Source: Chrysomallon squamiferum
Lineage: Eukaryota; Mollusca; Gastropoda; Neomphalida; Peltospiridae
Length of the DNA stretch: 64,000 nt
NCBI GenBank assembly: GCA_012295275.1
Contig: CM022665.1
Span: 10,553,476-10,617,475, forward strand
Reading direction: 5' to 3'
Shown: in pieces, positions 28,201-41,828 of the stretch
How the letters are laid out: every line of letters begins with the position of its first letter
Numbering within the stretch: position 1 is the first letter of the stretch
Translations under genes and position numbers: made by a program
The notes under the pieces: generated by a model
Databases searched by the model: none
Told to the model about the DNA's origin: nothing
What the model saw: the letters and a program-made list of their open reading frames with translations, nothing else

Positions 28201-31148
28201 CTGCAAATAAGATAAGCACAATGTTCAATGATGTTTCTTTGCTATTGCCAGTGTTCAAAACATTTGATATCATCTGAAAATATTGCAGGGAAAAGTTAAG
28301 TTTTTTAGATTGGCTTAATGGATGATATTACCATAAATCATGATATTTTATGCCTAAAAAACAGCCTTGGCTTAATGGCCAGATGAACTTAATACATGTG
28401 ACCCATGGCAGAAATAAATGAACATACATTTTTGTTTGCTAAATTCATCTTACTTGGGGTGATTACTGTTAGTGTATACCTTATGTGATCAAGAGGCTGA
28501 TATTTGTACCAAGCCCCTGGTCTTGCCCATGTCATATACAGCAGCTGCAATTAAACATTACATAAAACATGAGAAAATATCCAGCAACATTAATAAGAAG
28601 ATAATAATGTCTATCTAGATATTTCAAGCTGTAACTGAGAAAAATGAAAACTGAATACCTGGCATAATATTAAAATATGTTTTTATTGGATTTTCTTTTT
28701 AAACAAGACATGCTGGTCTCATTAATATTAATTTTATTATAGACCATATAAAAAAGGTTAGTATGTTGCTCATGAAAATATTCAGTCTGATTTATGAGTG
28801 CAGATGTATGAAAGAAGAAGACAAAACTAAATTTACTAATACTTACATGCCGATCATTTTCTTTTCCTCTGGTCAGTAGAGAATGTTCACTTTTGTAATA
28901 GCCCTGATGTTTTACAAAATAAATAAATAAATAAATAAATAAATAAATTAATAATAATAATAATTGGAACAACAACAACAACAACAACAGCAACCATAAT
29001 AATAATAAGAACAACAACAACAATAATAATAAAATGAAAGAAAAATCACCACAATTCATTGTTCTATTTATTGTAATTGAAAACTATAAAATGTCCTACA
29101 TCATGTTTAAAGTATTTAGAAATTGGAAAAAAAATGCAAAGAAGGACATGAAAACATGTAAGGTGATAATGAAAATGTATATTTAGGTCTACCTCGTGGA
29201 GAGGATAAGCAGAATCATATGCTCCTGAAGACAGCATCACCTTGATACCTAGAACATAAAACAAACAGAATAAACATTTCCCCTGTAAACAGCAGTTTTA
29301 TAACAAAATTGTAAAACAAAGATGTGACAACAGAACAGAATGAGCCTGGCTGGTGCTGAACATTAATATTTTTATAGCACATGGAATGAATCAGGCAACT
29401 GAATGAAGATTGATGTATAATTCAAATGTACACTCCAATGAGTGTCCCAGTAAAGAAGTTCAAGAATGAACAAAATAAAATTAATTATAGTTATGCTTTG
29501 TCAGACTAGTAAGTGTTATTATGATTTACTGGTTGAATAAAGATATAAAAATTCATTAAAAAAAAAATAATAATAATAATAAATAAATCATTTTTAAAAA
29601 TATGTGGAAAATATTAATAAGTAAATAAAGCAAACATAAATTCCAACAGGTTATTTTGATATTTCTCAACATTTAAAAAAACAAGACAAAAAACAGCAAT
29701 TAAGATTTCAGTATTAATTATCCTGTGTCATTCCTGAAATAAACAAATATCTGAAAATTATTAATTGTAAAATCTTACCAAATTTGTTTTTATTTTTATC
29801 ACCATTCTCAAAGACACACCTAGTGAGGATCTGATAGACAATCAAACTGCGCTGAGCAGGTGTGAAAAATGTTTCTCTATCGTCAATAATGAACCTGTCA
29901 GTATATATACATATATATATTAATAATAATAATAATAATAATAATCTGAAATATATATTTTTCACTGTTTTGTATTTTCTCAATTCCTAACATTTCCAAA
30001 CTAAAATTATGTTAAGTCCTACAGTACCAACTAAATATAGGTATTATGTTTATTAAAAACATGTTAATATGGAGAATGAAAACAAACTGTGTGTACATTA
30101 ATAAATAAAGTAATTTTAAAACTTGATCTACTATCTTCCAAAGAACAATATAATACAGACACTTATGAAACTCTATTGTGACTTATGTAAAATCAATATA
30201 GTTTGAAGGAAAAAACATTATTTCAGTAACTGATTATTTCATAATGACAATTGTTAGATTATCTAGATGTAATTTTATGACAGCCTAGAAGTTTTTAAGT
30301 TTCAGTATATATGATATGGGTTTAATATGTCCTATACATGTACATATATTATTACACATACATTTACATATTTACCATGTACATATACATATACTTTTAA
30401 AAATAATTTAACAGTTTCATAATTACTGTATGTAAAAAGGGGGAAAAAATTGAAAACTGAAAATGAAATAATAGATTAATAAAGATGTTCTTCTTTTAAA
30501 ATATTAAAATTTGATTGATACCAGATATAAACTTGCTTGTCAACATTTTAGTAAGTAAAAATCGTTTGAACTAAAAACTAGGTGATGGAAAATTTTAATG
30601 ACATCACAACCAATGCACCATCTCCACTAACTGTAATATATATATATATATATATATGTAAATATGAGATAGGAGGTTTTAAAATTCAGTGTGATCTGAT
30701 AATATTAATATTATTAACAGTATTAAAGAAACATGCATCTTTATACCAGATTTATCTCAAAAGCACAATTTCACTATTTAGACACTTGATATATGCAACT
30801 GAATACAAACAACATCTATTACAAAAGATAGCTTTTATACTGCTAAGCATCCACATATAAATCATGCATCTACATATTTAATCCTTGAAAAAGAAAAATA
30901 AAGAACATTTTTATTAAATAATAATAGTAATAAAATTAATATATAATTCAAAAGATTTAATTCCCCTGTCACATTACGAAATAATGGATGTAATATAACT
31001 ATATCTATCTATCTATATATATATATATATATTACATGATATCAATAATATTGTTAAAAAAATAAATTTGCTTGTTACATTTTTACTTAGGTGGTTTTTT
31101 TTGGATATCTGAATATTATTTTATTTAGAAGGAATGTAAGTGAAGCTT

Positions 31149-31184
<36 letters not shown>

Positions 31185-31941
31185 CTTCTGTATTAAAAAA
31201 GTAATTTACATTATGTAACATGTATGCAATCTGTCTTACTAACCTATACAATAATTTTATTTTAACAACATTCAGGCTATTTTAAGTCTAAAAATCAAAA
31301 GAAATCTGTGCACATTAATAAAAACCCATGCAAGTTTAATAAAGTGAAAAGTAAAGATGCATGTGCATTATTTTATTTATAGTTTTATAGTGTCTACTTT
31401 CAAGGTATGTTTTATATTTATGAATGACTGGTATATACTGCTGTACTGCCAAAGAAAATTTTATTAGTTTCATTAAAATATTTAAAGCCATGGTACAAAT
31501 AAATCAGTAATATTTTCCACTTTAAACAGATCCTACTAGAGAAATTAGTTTAGTTTAAATTTAATAATAATAATAAGAAGAATGAAATAAGAAAACCCAT
31601 GAAGTTAATGAAGTCAAGAAATCTCAATATTTTAAACTTTTAAAATGTTTTTTTATACAGATGTATCTTCAAAATCTATCCCACTGGTGTAATAAATATT
31701 CCTGAAAATTATGAATTCATGCTGACCATACTAATTTAATAAAAACAACAAATTTTTCAACATGAAAATAACAACAACAACTAAATAAGTAAATAAATAA
31801 ATGACATGACATTCTAACATGAAATGCATGCAAATGTCAAGCTTGTTATCTAATTAACTAACTCATTTTTGGATATTTTGAGAAAAATGAAAATATTAAT
31901 AATTATTATAATAATAACAATAACAGTGACAATAAAAATAA

Positions 31942-31976
<35 letters not shown>

Positions 31977-34900
31977 AAAAAAATGTCAAAAAGAAAGAAA
32001 GCCTGATTTACTGATAATTCAATATTCATTTTAGTAAACATTTAATATATCTTATATACCAGTATTTTATCAGTTCTACCAATGAATTAGACTTTTAAGT
32101 AATGTGAGGAGTCTGAAAGATGAAACTGGCATAAAATAAACTTAATCCAAAATATGAGTTAGTAATCAGCCTCAGAGCTTAACAAACAGTGTGTGTCTTG
32201 GCTTAAACTAAAATGTGCCCAAACTAAACTGAATTAGATTTCAAATATCCAAGCCACAGAATATCTGTATAAAAAAAAAAAAATGTAAACATTCTTCCAA
32301 AAACTGCTTTATCTGACATGCTTGTAATTAGACATGATTTTAAACTAAACATTTTGCTAAAAACCATTACACATGCATTTTCCCACGCAATAAAATGAAA
32401 CATTCAACATAAAATCTTACATTCCTCTGTTGATTGGTGGAAATGGAAGAAAAAAGAAATTTAAAGATGATTTGTAAAAATAGATAATTAAAATTGTTTG
32501 AAAAAACAACAAAAAAACCAGAAAAGAAAGATAAGAAATAAAAAACAAGATAATTGAAAAAAGAGCATTAAAAACAACAATATAATAATAATTAGTTGAT
32601 AAATAATTTATTCAGAAACATACAGTTAAATATTCTAAATATTTTCAACAAAATGACTGAGAATGCTGGATATTCTTTGCTCTGCAGGTATCTTGGATTT
32701 TGGAACTTTCTGAATTTTGAAATATGATATGATAGTTTGATGATGGACCTCAAGATCAAACATACAAACCAATTATATTTTATATACAGTTTATACACAG
32801 TATGAAAGTAATTTTATAAAATATTCTTAATAATTTAATATACAGTGGGGAAAAAGTTCACTATGAACCAAACACAGAAAAGTGAACTATTACTGCCTTG
32901 AAAAAAAGCAGTTTTGCATTTTGGAGATTTTTGGATTTGGAATTTTGAATAAGAGATGCTCAGCCTAGATATAAAACCTGCAGCACATAAATCATTTTGT
33001 TTTATTCTGACTACATAGTTCTTCCAGTACATTAGAAACCTACAGGCAGCTGATAAAAACAACTGAAACAGGAAACTAATACAAATTTGAGTACGTACTG
33101 AGAAAAGAGCATCCATTTAACCTTGAGTTTAGTATGTCCCTGAACATGGAGAACTGTTGTTCATTGAGTTTTTATTGGTTTTATTAATGACTCTTTGACA
33201 GAGTTATTAAATTTTTAAGTACATCTGTTGTACAGTAAATCAATTTAATAACTACTAACGCGATAATGTTAGCCTGGACTAGGTCTAGCTCTGTGGTTAA
33301 CATGTGGGTCAAAGACATCATGGGTTTCTGGATCAATTCTTGTTACTGATACTGTCAGATAACATCCCATTACAACCAATGTCTCATGACTAATTTAACA
33401 AATATTATCTTAGTGCTTTGCGGTCTTTACTAAGTATCATCATCTGTACTTAATAATATTTGTATGAATATAAACTGTTTAACTATGTCCAGATGTTTTC
33501 AAATGAATTCAGTGATGTTCTAATTCTCTCTGAGCAGAATATTAAGAGATATAGCAAGTTATAAAGATTCGTTTGGCTGGCAAATTGCTAACAAAATGAA
33601 CAGGTGATTGGACAGCAAATATATATACTGTGGTAAATGTGTTGTCACCTGTGTTTTTTCTGTTATGATTTCACTGTAGACACATCACTAAAATAACACA
33701 GGAATATAGTTTTGTTATGAATATGTCTTTACACAACAGCTGAACTTAATTTGTATATATCAGTGAAAACAAACATTATGTACATGTGTGTGTGTATATA
33801 TATATGTGTGTGTATGTATATGTCTGTAAAACACACACACACACACATTCATACCCACACATGGAAAATACTTACTGGTCAATTCTGTCTCTAGAGAAGG
33901 CGGCTGTGAAAAAGTTAGTTTCATCAGGTAAAATGGAGGTGTCATAGTCAAAGGGTGATGGACATTTATCCCAGCAGGTGGTAACAGTATCCAACAGATC
34001 ATTCTCCTTAAAAAAGAGACACACAAAACAGTTATAAAAACCAGCTGTACAAAATAAATAAACAAACAAACAAATAAATAAAAAAGAATGTATAAAACAA
34101 TTAACAGGAGAAAAAAAGACAAAATAATTTTAGAAACAAATTGGAAGAATTTTAAAATAACTGAATTGAACAAAAAAGAAAACAAAAGACTAAAAATTTG
34201 AGTTAGAGGCCATAAAAAACAAAACAAAAACAACAACAACAAAAGAACAACAAAACAAACAAGGACATTTCTGATAATAAGAAAAGAAATCTGCTGTTGT
34301 CACGTCAAAGTCTGTTGTTTCTAATTAACAGCAAGGGTCTTTTTAATAGGCTCCAGTTGTGGAGTGCTGGATGTGAATAACTCAATGCATCAACCAAGAC
34401 TCAAAGGATTTATTTGACAACCCCTAACATTCTATCATTTACAGAGAAACAGAAAAAAGCTTAGCTACTATGCCAGTTTAACATAAACAGAAATTCCGGA
34501 AATAAGCTTTTGATTATCCTTCAAAATAACTTAAAATGCAAAATTTTCATTAATATATATTTTTTAAATCTTTATAATAAAACATAAAATAAACATACGA
34601 GTTTACTTTGCTCGTATGTCAAATTAGTTTTCCCAAATGAAATTAACTGAAATACCATTAATCCGTTCCAGCATACCAAAAGCCACACCATTTTTTGTTT
34701 TTGTAACATGTTTTTAAATAAGAAAAATATATTTATAAATGACAAATATTGTATAAAAACAAAATAAAAGAGAATGTAAAGAAATAAATTGGTTTTCTAA
34801 AGTGTATTTATCTTGGAGATCAGACAACTTAGCCTAATTTCTTTTCACTTTACTTTCGCTTAACTTAATATTCTTGAGTGATTTTTAGCCTTCTCATCAT

Positions 34901-35677
34901 GCTTTCTTCACTTTCTTCTGCAGGGCATTTCAGTAAACAAACTTTCGATGGTTTGTTTCGTCCTCCCTTTCAGAAAACTCAAGCACAACACACCAGAGAT
35001 GATTCCACAGCAAGGTAATGCAAACAAGAGAGACGCTAGGTTGTGTTGTTTGTTGTGCCAACTAGCATGCTCTTAACTCAAATTTTGGCTCGCAACTCAA
35101 AGCAAAAAACTGATAGGGCGACTGGTCATAACTAAAAAAACTCGTAAGTTGTGGCACTCATAAGCTGAGGTACCATGGTATGTAAAAAAATAAATAAATA
35201 AATAAAAACAACATTTAGAAAAGTAAAATATTTTAAACACATTACTTTTAGTGGCATCTTCATGTTTGTTATCTCAGCATACCGAATAAGCACATCCCAT
35301 GTGGCATGTATCTTGACAAACTTAACTTTGTTGTCCTTTGAATACTGTAAAATAAAATTTAGCAAAAATCACATAAAATTTCAATATGACAGTTTGCCAA
35401 TTTTACTCAAAATGCTTATAGAATATTTTGTTAACACATAATTTTAGTTAACCTTATAATCAGAAACAAATACATTTTGACAATAATACTACTATATTAT
35501 ACTACTATGGTGTTTTTGTAAATGTGATAGAAGTAACATCTCTGCAATTAAGAAAATAGCTGCAAAAAAATAATGTCCTTAACAGTTTTCAACACAGTTT
35601 TGTCTTTAAAATGTTTTCAATACTATAATGGAAAAGATAGCAAATAAAAAAAAAAATATATATATATACATACATAT

Positions 35678-35708
<31 letters not shown>

Positions 35709-35765
35709 TTTCAGTCACTGAACAAAAATAAAGCTTTTTGGAGTGGAACTATTTTTACTTCTTCA

Positions 35766-35797
<32 letters not shown>

Positions 35798-38700
35798 CAA
35801 AGTTACTTATTTAGACTTAAATTGCCCGTTAGATCTTAAAAAATCATTTTGAAAGCAGTTTCCATTTTACAAAATGACAAAACAAATTATTGTTATTTAA
35901 GAAATACATTGTCTTGTAGTTCAAAAATAAAATCAGTACATGTGTATGTATGTGTACATCATGAGCTGTGATTTAAAAAATGAAAAAGTAACTGGTTAAG
36001 AATTTTGCTCAGGACAAAATGCAAATGTAGGCCTTCTTTAAAATGAATCATTTTATTAAGATTAAATTGAAATATTAGAAAAAGTATTTCTGTAAATGAC
36101 AAACATGACAACTCATTATCAACTAGGTTTTTATGGTTTATATTAACACATCTGTGTTTTGTTATATTTTATGATTAACATTACATATTTATAACTGAGT
36201 GATCAGTTGGCAATCCTCCACCCTAAGCATGGTTATTAACTACATTGTAACAGTGTGGGAATACTGGGAACACATGCAGTAATGGGAAAGTTGTATGAAT
36301 TATTTACATAAATAAATAAATTAATTAATAATAATAATAACAATAATAATAATAATAACAACAACAACATTAATAATAATTATTATGTTGCTGGAAATAT
36401 TTTGGATGCTTGAAATAATGAATTTATCCAAAATAAATGTTCATTTAAAAATTACTATAAGAAACAAATAAATAAATAAAATAAGATGCAGTATTTATAT
36501 AAAAAAATAAAATAATTGAATTTATATTAAAATGCAAGGATGACATCCACGTGTGAAAAATATTTTTTCTTCTGATAATTGTTACTGAAATAAAATTAAA
36601 ACAAAATAATAATAATAAATATAAAAATAAGAATAAAATATGATAAAAATAAATTAACATATACTAAATAAAATAGATTTAGCTGTATTTCTTTCAGACA
36701 CAAATTGGATTATATGAACAGAATCAGTAATTGTTTTATTATTTTTAAATATTTTACCCTCGTGTTCTTAAATAAAGGGAAAAAAAATAATGAATGACCG
36801 GTATCTTTATTATAGACTGTGAAGTGAAAACAATATAAATAAAAAATAAAAGAAAAAAAGAAATAAAGAAATTAATAACAGAAATTTTATTTTGTTGTTG
36901 AATTAAGTTTTAAATGCTTGCATGGTAAAATAAATCTGTTTTTCAAATTAACACAAGACATTTTAACAAATTTCATTAACATTTACTAGTTTAATAGAAT
37001 GTGAGTGAAGTGTAACATGCATAATATAGGGTGAAATGCACATGCATGAGAACTGAACATGAGTGAACATTTATCTATACTTCATCCAAGGATACATGCA
37101 AATAGTGAAAAGTGATTGAGTGCTCTTACGAAGTGAAATACATGCTTAAATGTGCAGCACTAACAGAGTGACTAAAATTATACAAAACATCTTAAGACAA
37201 CAACAGTGTTTTTTACACTATATTACACACTATTACTTCTAAAAATGTACCTAAACTACTTTTTAAAAATGTACTGCAGTATTATTTTATTTAAACATTT
37301 TTTTTTTTGTACAAGTTTCATTTTGTCTAAACAGTATTATTTTATTTAAACATTTTTTTTTTTTAAAATGTACAAGTTTCATTTTGTCTTATCTTTTTTT
37401 TTTTTTTTTTTTTTTAAATACAGCAGTATTATTTCATTTAAATAATTTTAAAAAATTGTACAGCAGTATTATTTTGTGTTAAAGAACCTTCTAAAAATGT
37501 ACTGCAGTGTTATTTTATGTAAACAATTAAAATAAATAACTGTTGTATTATTTTATCTAAACATTTTAACATTTTAAACTGCAGTATTGTTTTACATTAA
37601 ACAACTTTCTAAAATCTTTAATGTGCAATCATATTTATCTGGCGAACAAGTAATCCAGGTAACTATAATGCTATTATAATTATTTACAAGATTCAGATTT
37701 TAATATGACTATCAGTGTTTAAGAATAATTTTTAATATTTGGTTTTACACATGTTAATGCTGCACTACATTAAAATAGATTCCTGTGTTACCTAAAAGGT
37801 GATAAAATCATGCCTCAAATATTGTGAATCAGAATATACTGGTAATACACAAAATATTAAAAAATTTAGCAAGGCCTTAAGAAAGGTTATCAAGATGCTA
37901 GATACATAAAGATCGACTGAAACAAAAATCAAATGTCTCCAAACAAATGTACTGATCAATATTAAACTCCACTATCCCATTTTTATCCTTTAGAATGATA
38001 GCATATTGTGTTTCAAAGCATTGGGGAACTGATTTATAATCAATAGTTCAAATCCAACACTAAATTTATTTAAAAAAAAAAAAAAAAAAAAATTAAATGG
38101 AAAATAAAAAGCTTTCTTAAGAAGCTTGAATAAGTATTTGTAAATAACATGCAGCGTAAAATTAAAATCAGCTTATATATCTTTTTGAATATTTAAGATG
38201 TTGATGTTCTTTAATGTTTTCCGTCACCATTGTTTTGGATTTATCTAAATTGTTGTAGTTACTAAGTATTTTCTAATTTACAGTTTGAGCATGACAGTTA
38301 GTGTAGATTAGGTGTAACGTGGGTGGGTAAGCATTATACTGAACCCGAAAACATATATGGTTTTTTTTTCTTTTTTTAATATATTTATATATACTCACCA
38401 TAATAATAAATCAAGTTGTGGTTACCATGACCCAGTTAAAAGAAAAACATTAGCACAGTAGTAAAAAAATGTCACAAGAAAAATAAATGTTTATATGAAT
38501 TGTATACAATTTAAACAGAAACCACATTAATATAAATTTTGAAAAATGTTAATAAATAAATGAAAAATGATTAAAGAAAGAAGCTGGATAAAAAAAAAAT
38601 AATAATAATAAAAATTTATAAATTAAAAATATGACATATTTATGTATATTTGCTCGTTCTGTTTTCTTACTGAAACTATATGTTTATATATAGTACAAAA

Positions 38701-39954
38701 CAGAAACAGACAATAGCCTATATTTAATGCTTAAACTATATAAAGACAGATTTATCATGCAACACAACACTACATTTGTCAAACGTTTTTTGGACAGAAC
38801 AGATGGCATTCACAATGCAGATTTGAGAAAAAAATGTTTCTGGGGGGTTTTAATATGCAAAAAAATGGGATATATAAACTATAATAACATTTAATATCCT
38901 ACAGATTTCATTTCACATAATTCTCGTGTCTATTAGAACTGCAATGCTTAAAACTTTGTATAAACTATATTTGTCTTTTAATGAATACCTGTAGTGATAT
39001 AAAATACATACATCTCCATGTCCTTTGCTAACAATAAAGTATTATAAAATAACAAGCCTGAAAAGAGATGTTAATTAGTTGCCAAATAATAAATAAATGG
39101 AAAACATAAAGGTTTCTGTTTTCATTACTTAATATACCAAACAAATACCAATAATAATAAAGATATTCAAGTTATTTATTTTGCCTATACTCATAAACTG
39201 AAAATAAAAAAAATTACTGAAATACACAGCTATTAGGCATGCTTGTTAAGACTGTGAGATTGATGTTTCACCTGTTTATCTTCTTCCTCAAGTTCTAAAC
39301 CTTCTCGTCTCAAGTTCTGTTCAAACACTTGTCTCCTCTCAGCTTTTTCTGAGTCTGTTTTGTTGTTCTGATAAGCCAGAACAAAGTCAATTCTTCTCTT
39401 TCCATCTCTGAAGAATAATGTGTGTTCCACAGGCTGCTGCAAAATTTAATATTGTATATGTTTATATATGTAAAAAGTATGTCCCTGGACAAATAATGCG
39501 TAAATAAATAATAATGTTAAGTCTGCTTAAATTAAAGGATCCATAACATAATTAAAAAGAAATGACATGTTATGGATTTGTTTCACACGCACACACATCA
39601 CGCATATGCACGCACGTGCGTGCACACATACACTCAGAGGTTTGCACTCAACTACACATGCACACACAAATGCCATAAGAAGATTCATTTCATAGTTTAT
39701 CACAAAAAGAAACAGAGATACCAATTTTAAGAAAAATAAATATAACTCTATTATTATTATTATTATTATTATTATTAAAGGAAATAGAATTCAACACTTT
39801 TCATTACATCATTGAATAGATTATTTACACTAATGTACTAGCAGACAATATGTACTTGATTAACATTAAATAATTCCTTTTAAGCTACATCATGTGTATT
39901 TAGATAAATTAATTAATTATAAATATATAAATACAATTTTCATAATTTTTAATT

Positions 39955-39997
<43 letters not shown>

Positions 39998-40149
39998 TTT
40001 TTTTAATGATTTATGTGACTTTGTGGTGTTCTACTCTTAAAAGAAAAAAGGAAATAACTTTTTTCTGCTTATAACATTCAATGTTCAACTTACCTTACTT
40101 TTTAGTATTTTATTCATTATTTAATTATTTACATTTGTTTGTATGGGTC

Positions 40150-40208
<59 letters not shown>

Positions 40209-41448
40209 GTGTGTGTAATTAGAAGTAGATTAAACCCAATAAAACAACCTTTATATCCATTATTCAAATAATTAAAAATAATAATAACAAAATAAAATAA
40301 AATAAAATAACTGTTTTAAAATAACCACATGCCACCCAACTCAGTCCCATGCAGTCTTTGTTAATTGGTAAAATATTTAACAATAAACTGTTATATATAC
40401 CAATAAGTAAAACCAGCATAACAAAAGATTAGGGGGATTTTTTCTGCAGTGTTAATAAAACCTGAACCCCAGATTGTAACAGGCTAATGGGCTGAAGTCC
40501 AATATTTAGATCACAAATATAACCTTCTTCAGTGATTTTCCCATTCCAGCCACAGCCCACTGACTGGTTTATCAAAGGCCATACATAATATGTGCTTTAC
40601 TGTTAGTGGAAAGGTGCATATTAAGGAACTTTTCCTGATTAATTAATAAGAGTAGGCAATGCAATTGCAGCAAAGTTTTTTATTACTCATCTTTAATTAT
40701 AAGAAGATGTATCTCCTTATAAAATATCACTTTAAAAAGTTAATTATTTATTCTTTTTTATTTTATTTTATTTTATTTTTTTTCATTTGAAAAAAACATA
40801 AAAACAACCAAATAAAGCACACACACCCCCATTAAAATAGGAAATACAATGAGTACAAATAAAATAGAATATTCATGAATGAATGAATGAGCATTTCAAA
40901 ACATTTCTAAATAAGCAGAAATAGTTAAAATTTGTCATCAGGCACATTATTCTTATTTTATAATAATAAAAGAATAAATTATTAATGATTTACAGCAGGG
41001 TATCTTTACTTATGTGTCTTCTCATAAACAGGAAAGATAACAACAGGGCATTTGATAAAACCAGCTGCTGGAATGGGTTATGTAGTGAATAACACAACTT
41101 GTATACTGACAAACACACCTGAACCATTAAAGTCGACTCAACTTATACATTAATGTTTATTAAAATTATGCAGCGAGTTTTTCATTCAAGATCACCATAT
41201 GTCACTTACCAATTTACATACAAAGCACCAAATTCAATTTATACATTTTCTAATAAACTGTACTTTCATTAACATGTATCAGGAATAGAAAAATTCTGCA
41301 TAAATCTGATGCTTTTTATCATTTGAGTTTTTGAAATAAACAGCAGTTACATTTTTCTGTAAAACTGGAGTTTGAAACCGAAATTTATGAATATTCAAAT
41401 AAAATATACAATTTGTTGTTGTTGTCGTTGTTGAGGGCTTTTCTTTGT

Positions 41449-41488
<40 letters not shown>

Positions 41489-41789
41489 GTTGGGTAGGTG
41501 AAAAATAATGGAGTTGGATTGCATTGACCAGATCACCAAGTCTTTTTATTAATAATATAAAGTTAGGTCTTACCTATACGCTTTGAAGTTCGAACATCAC
41601 ATCATTATATATATTCAAGTATGTCTGTTAAGTTTTTCAGATAATCAAAAATAAAATAATAATAATAAATAAGTAAATAAAAACATGTATATTCACAACA
41701 AACCTTGAAGTTCAAACTGAATTCTTTGAATATTAAGAAAAATTATAATGTTTGAAAATAATGAGAAAATTACAAATAATATGTCACAT

Positions 41790-41828
<39 letters not shown>

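Noticed and set aside
34603-34628. Short hairpin 'catacgag ... ctcgtatg' considered as a regulatory RNA structure
   Set aside because: It lies inside the decayed Tc1/mariner-type element and is explained by that element's repeated 'ctcgta' words.
37995-38060. Possible tRNA or SINE promoter with B-box-like 'agttcaaatccaacac'
   Set aside because: The A-box is poor and no cloverleaf can be drawn.
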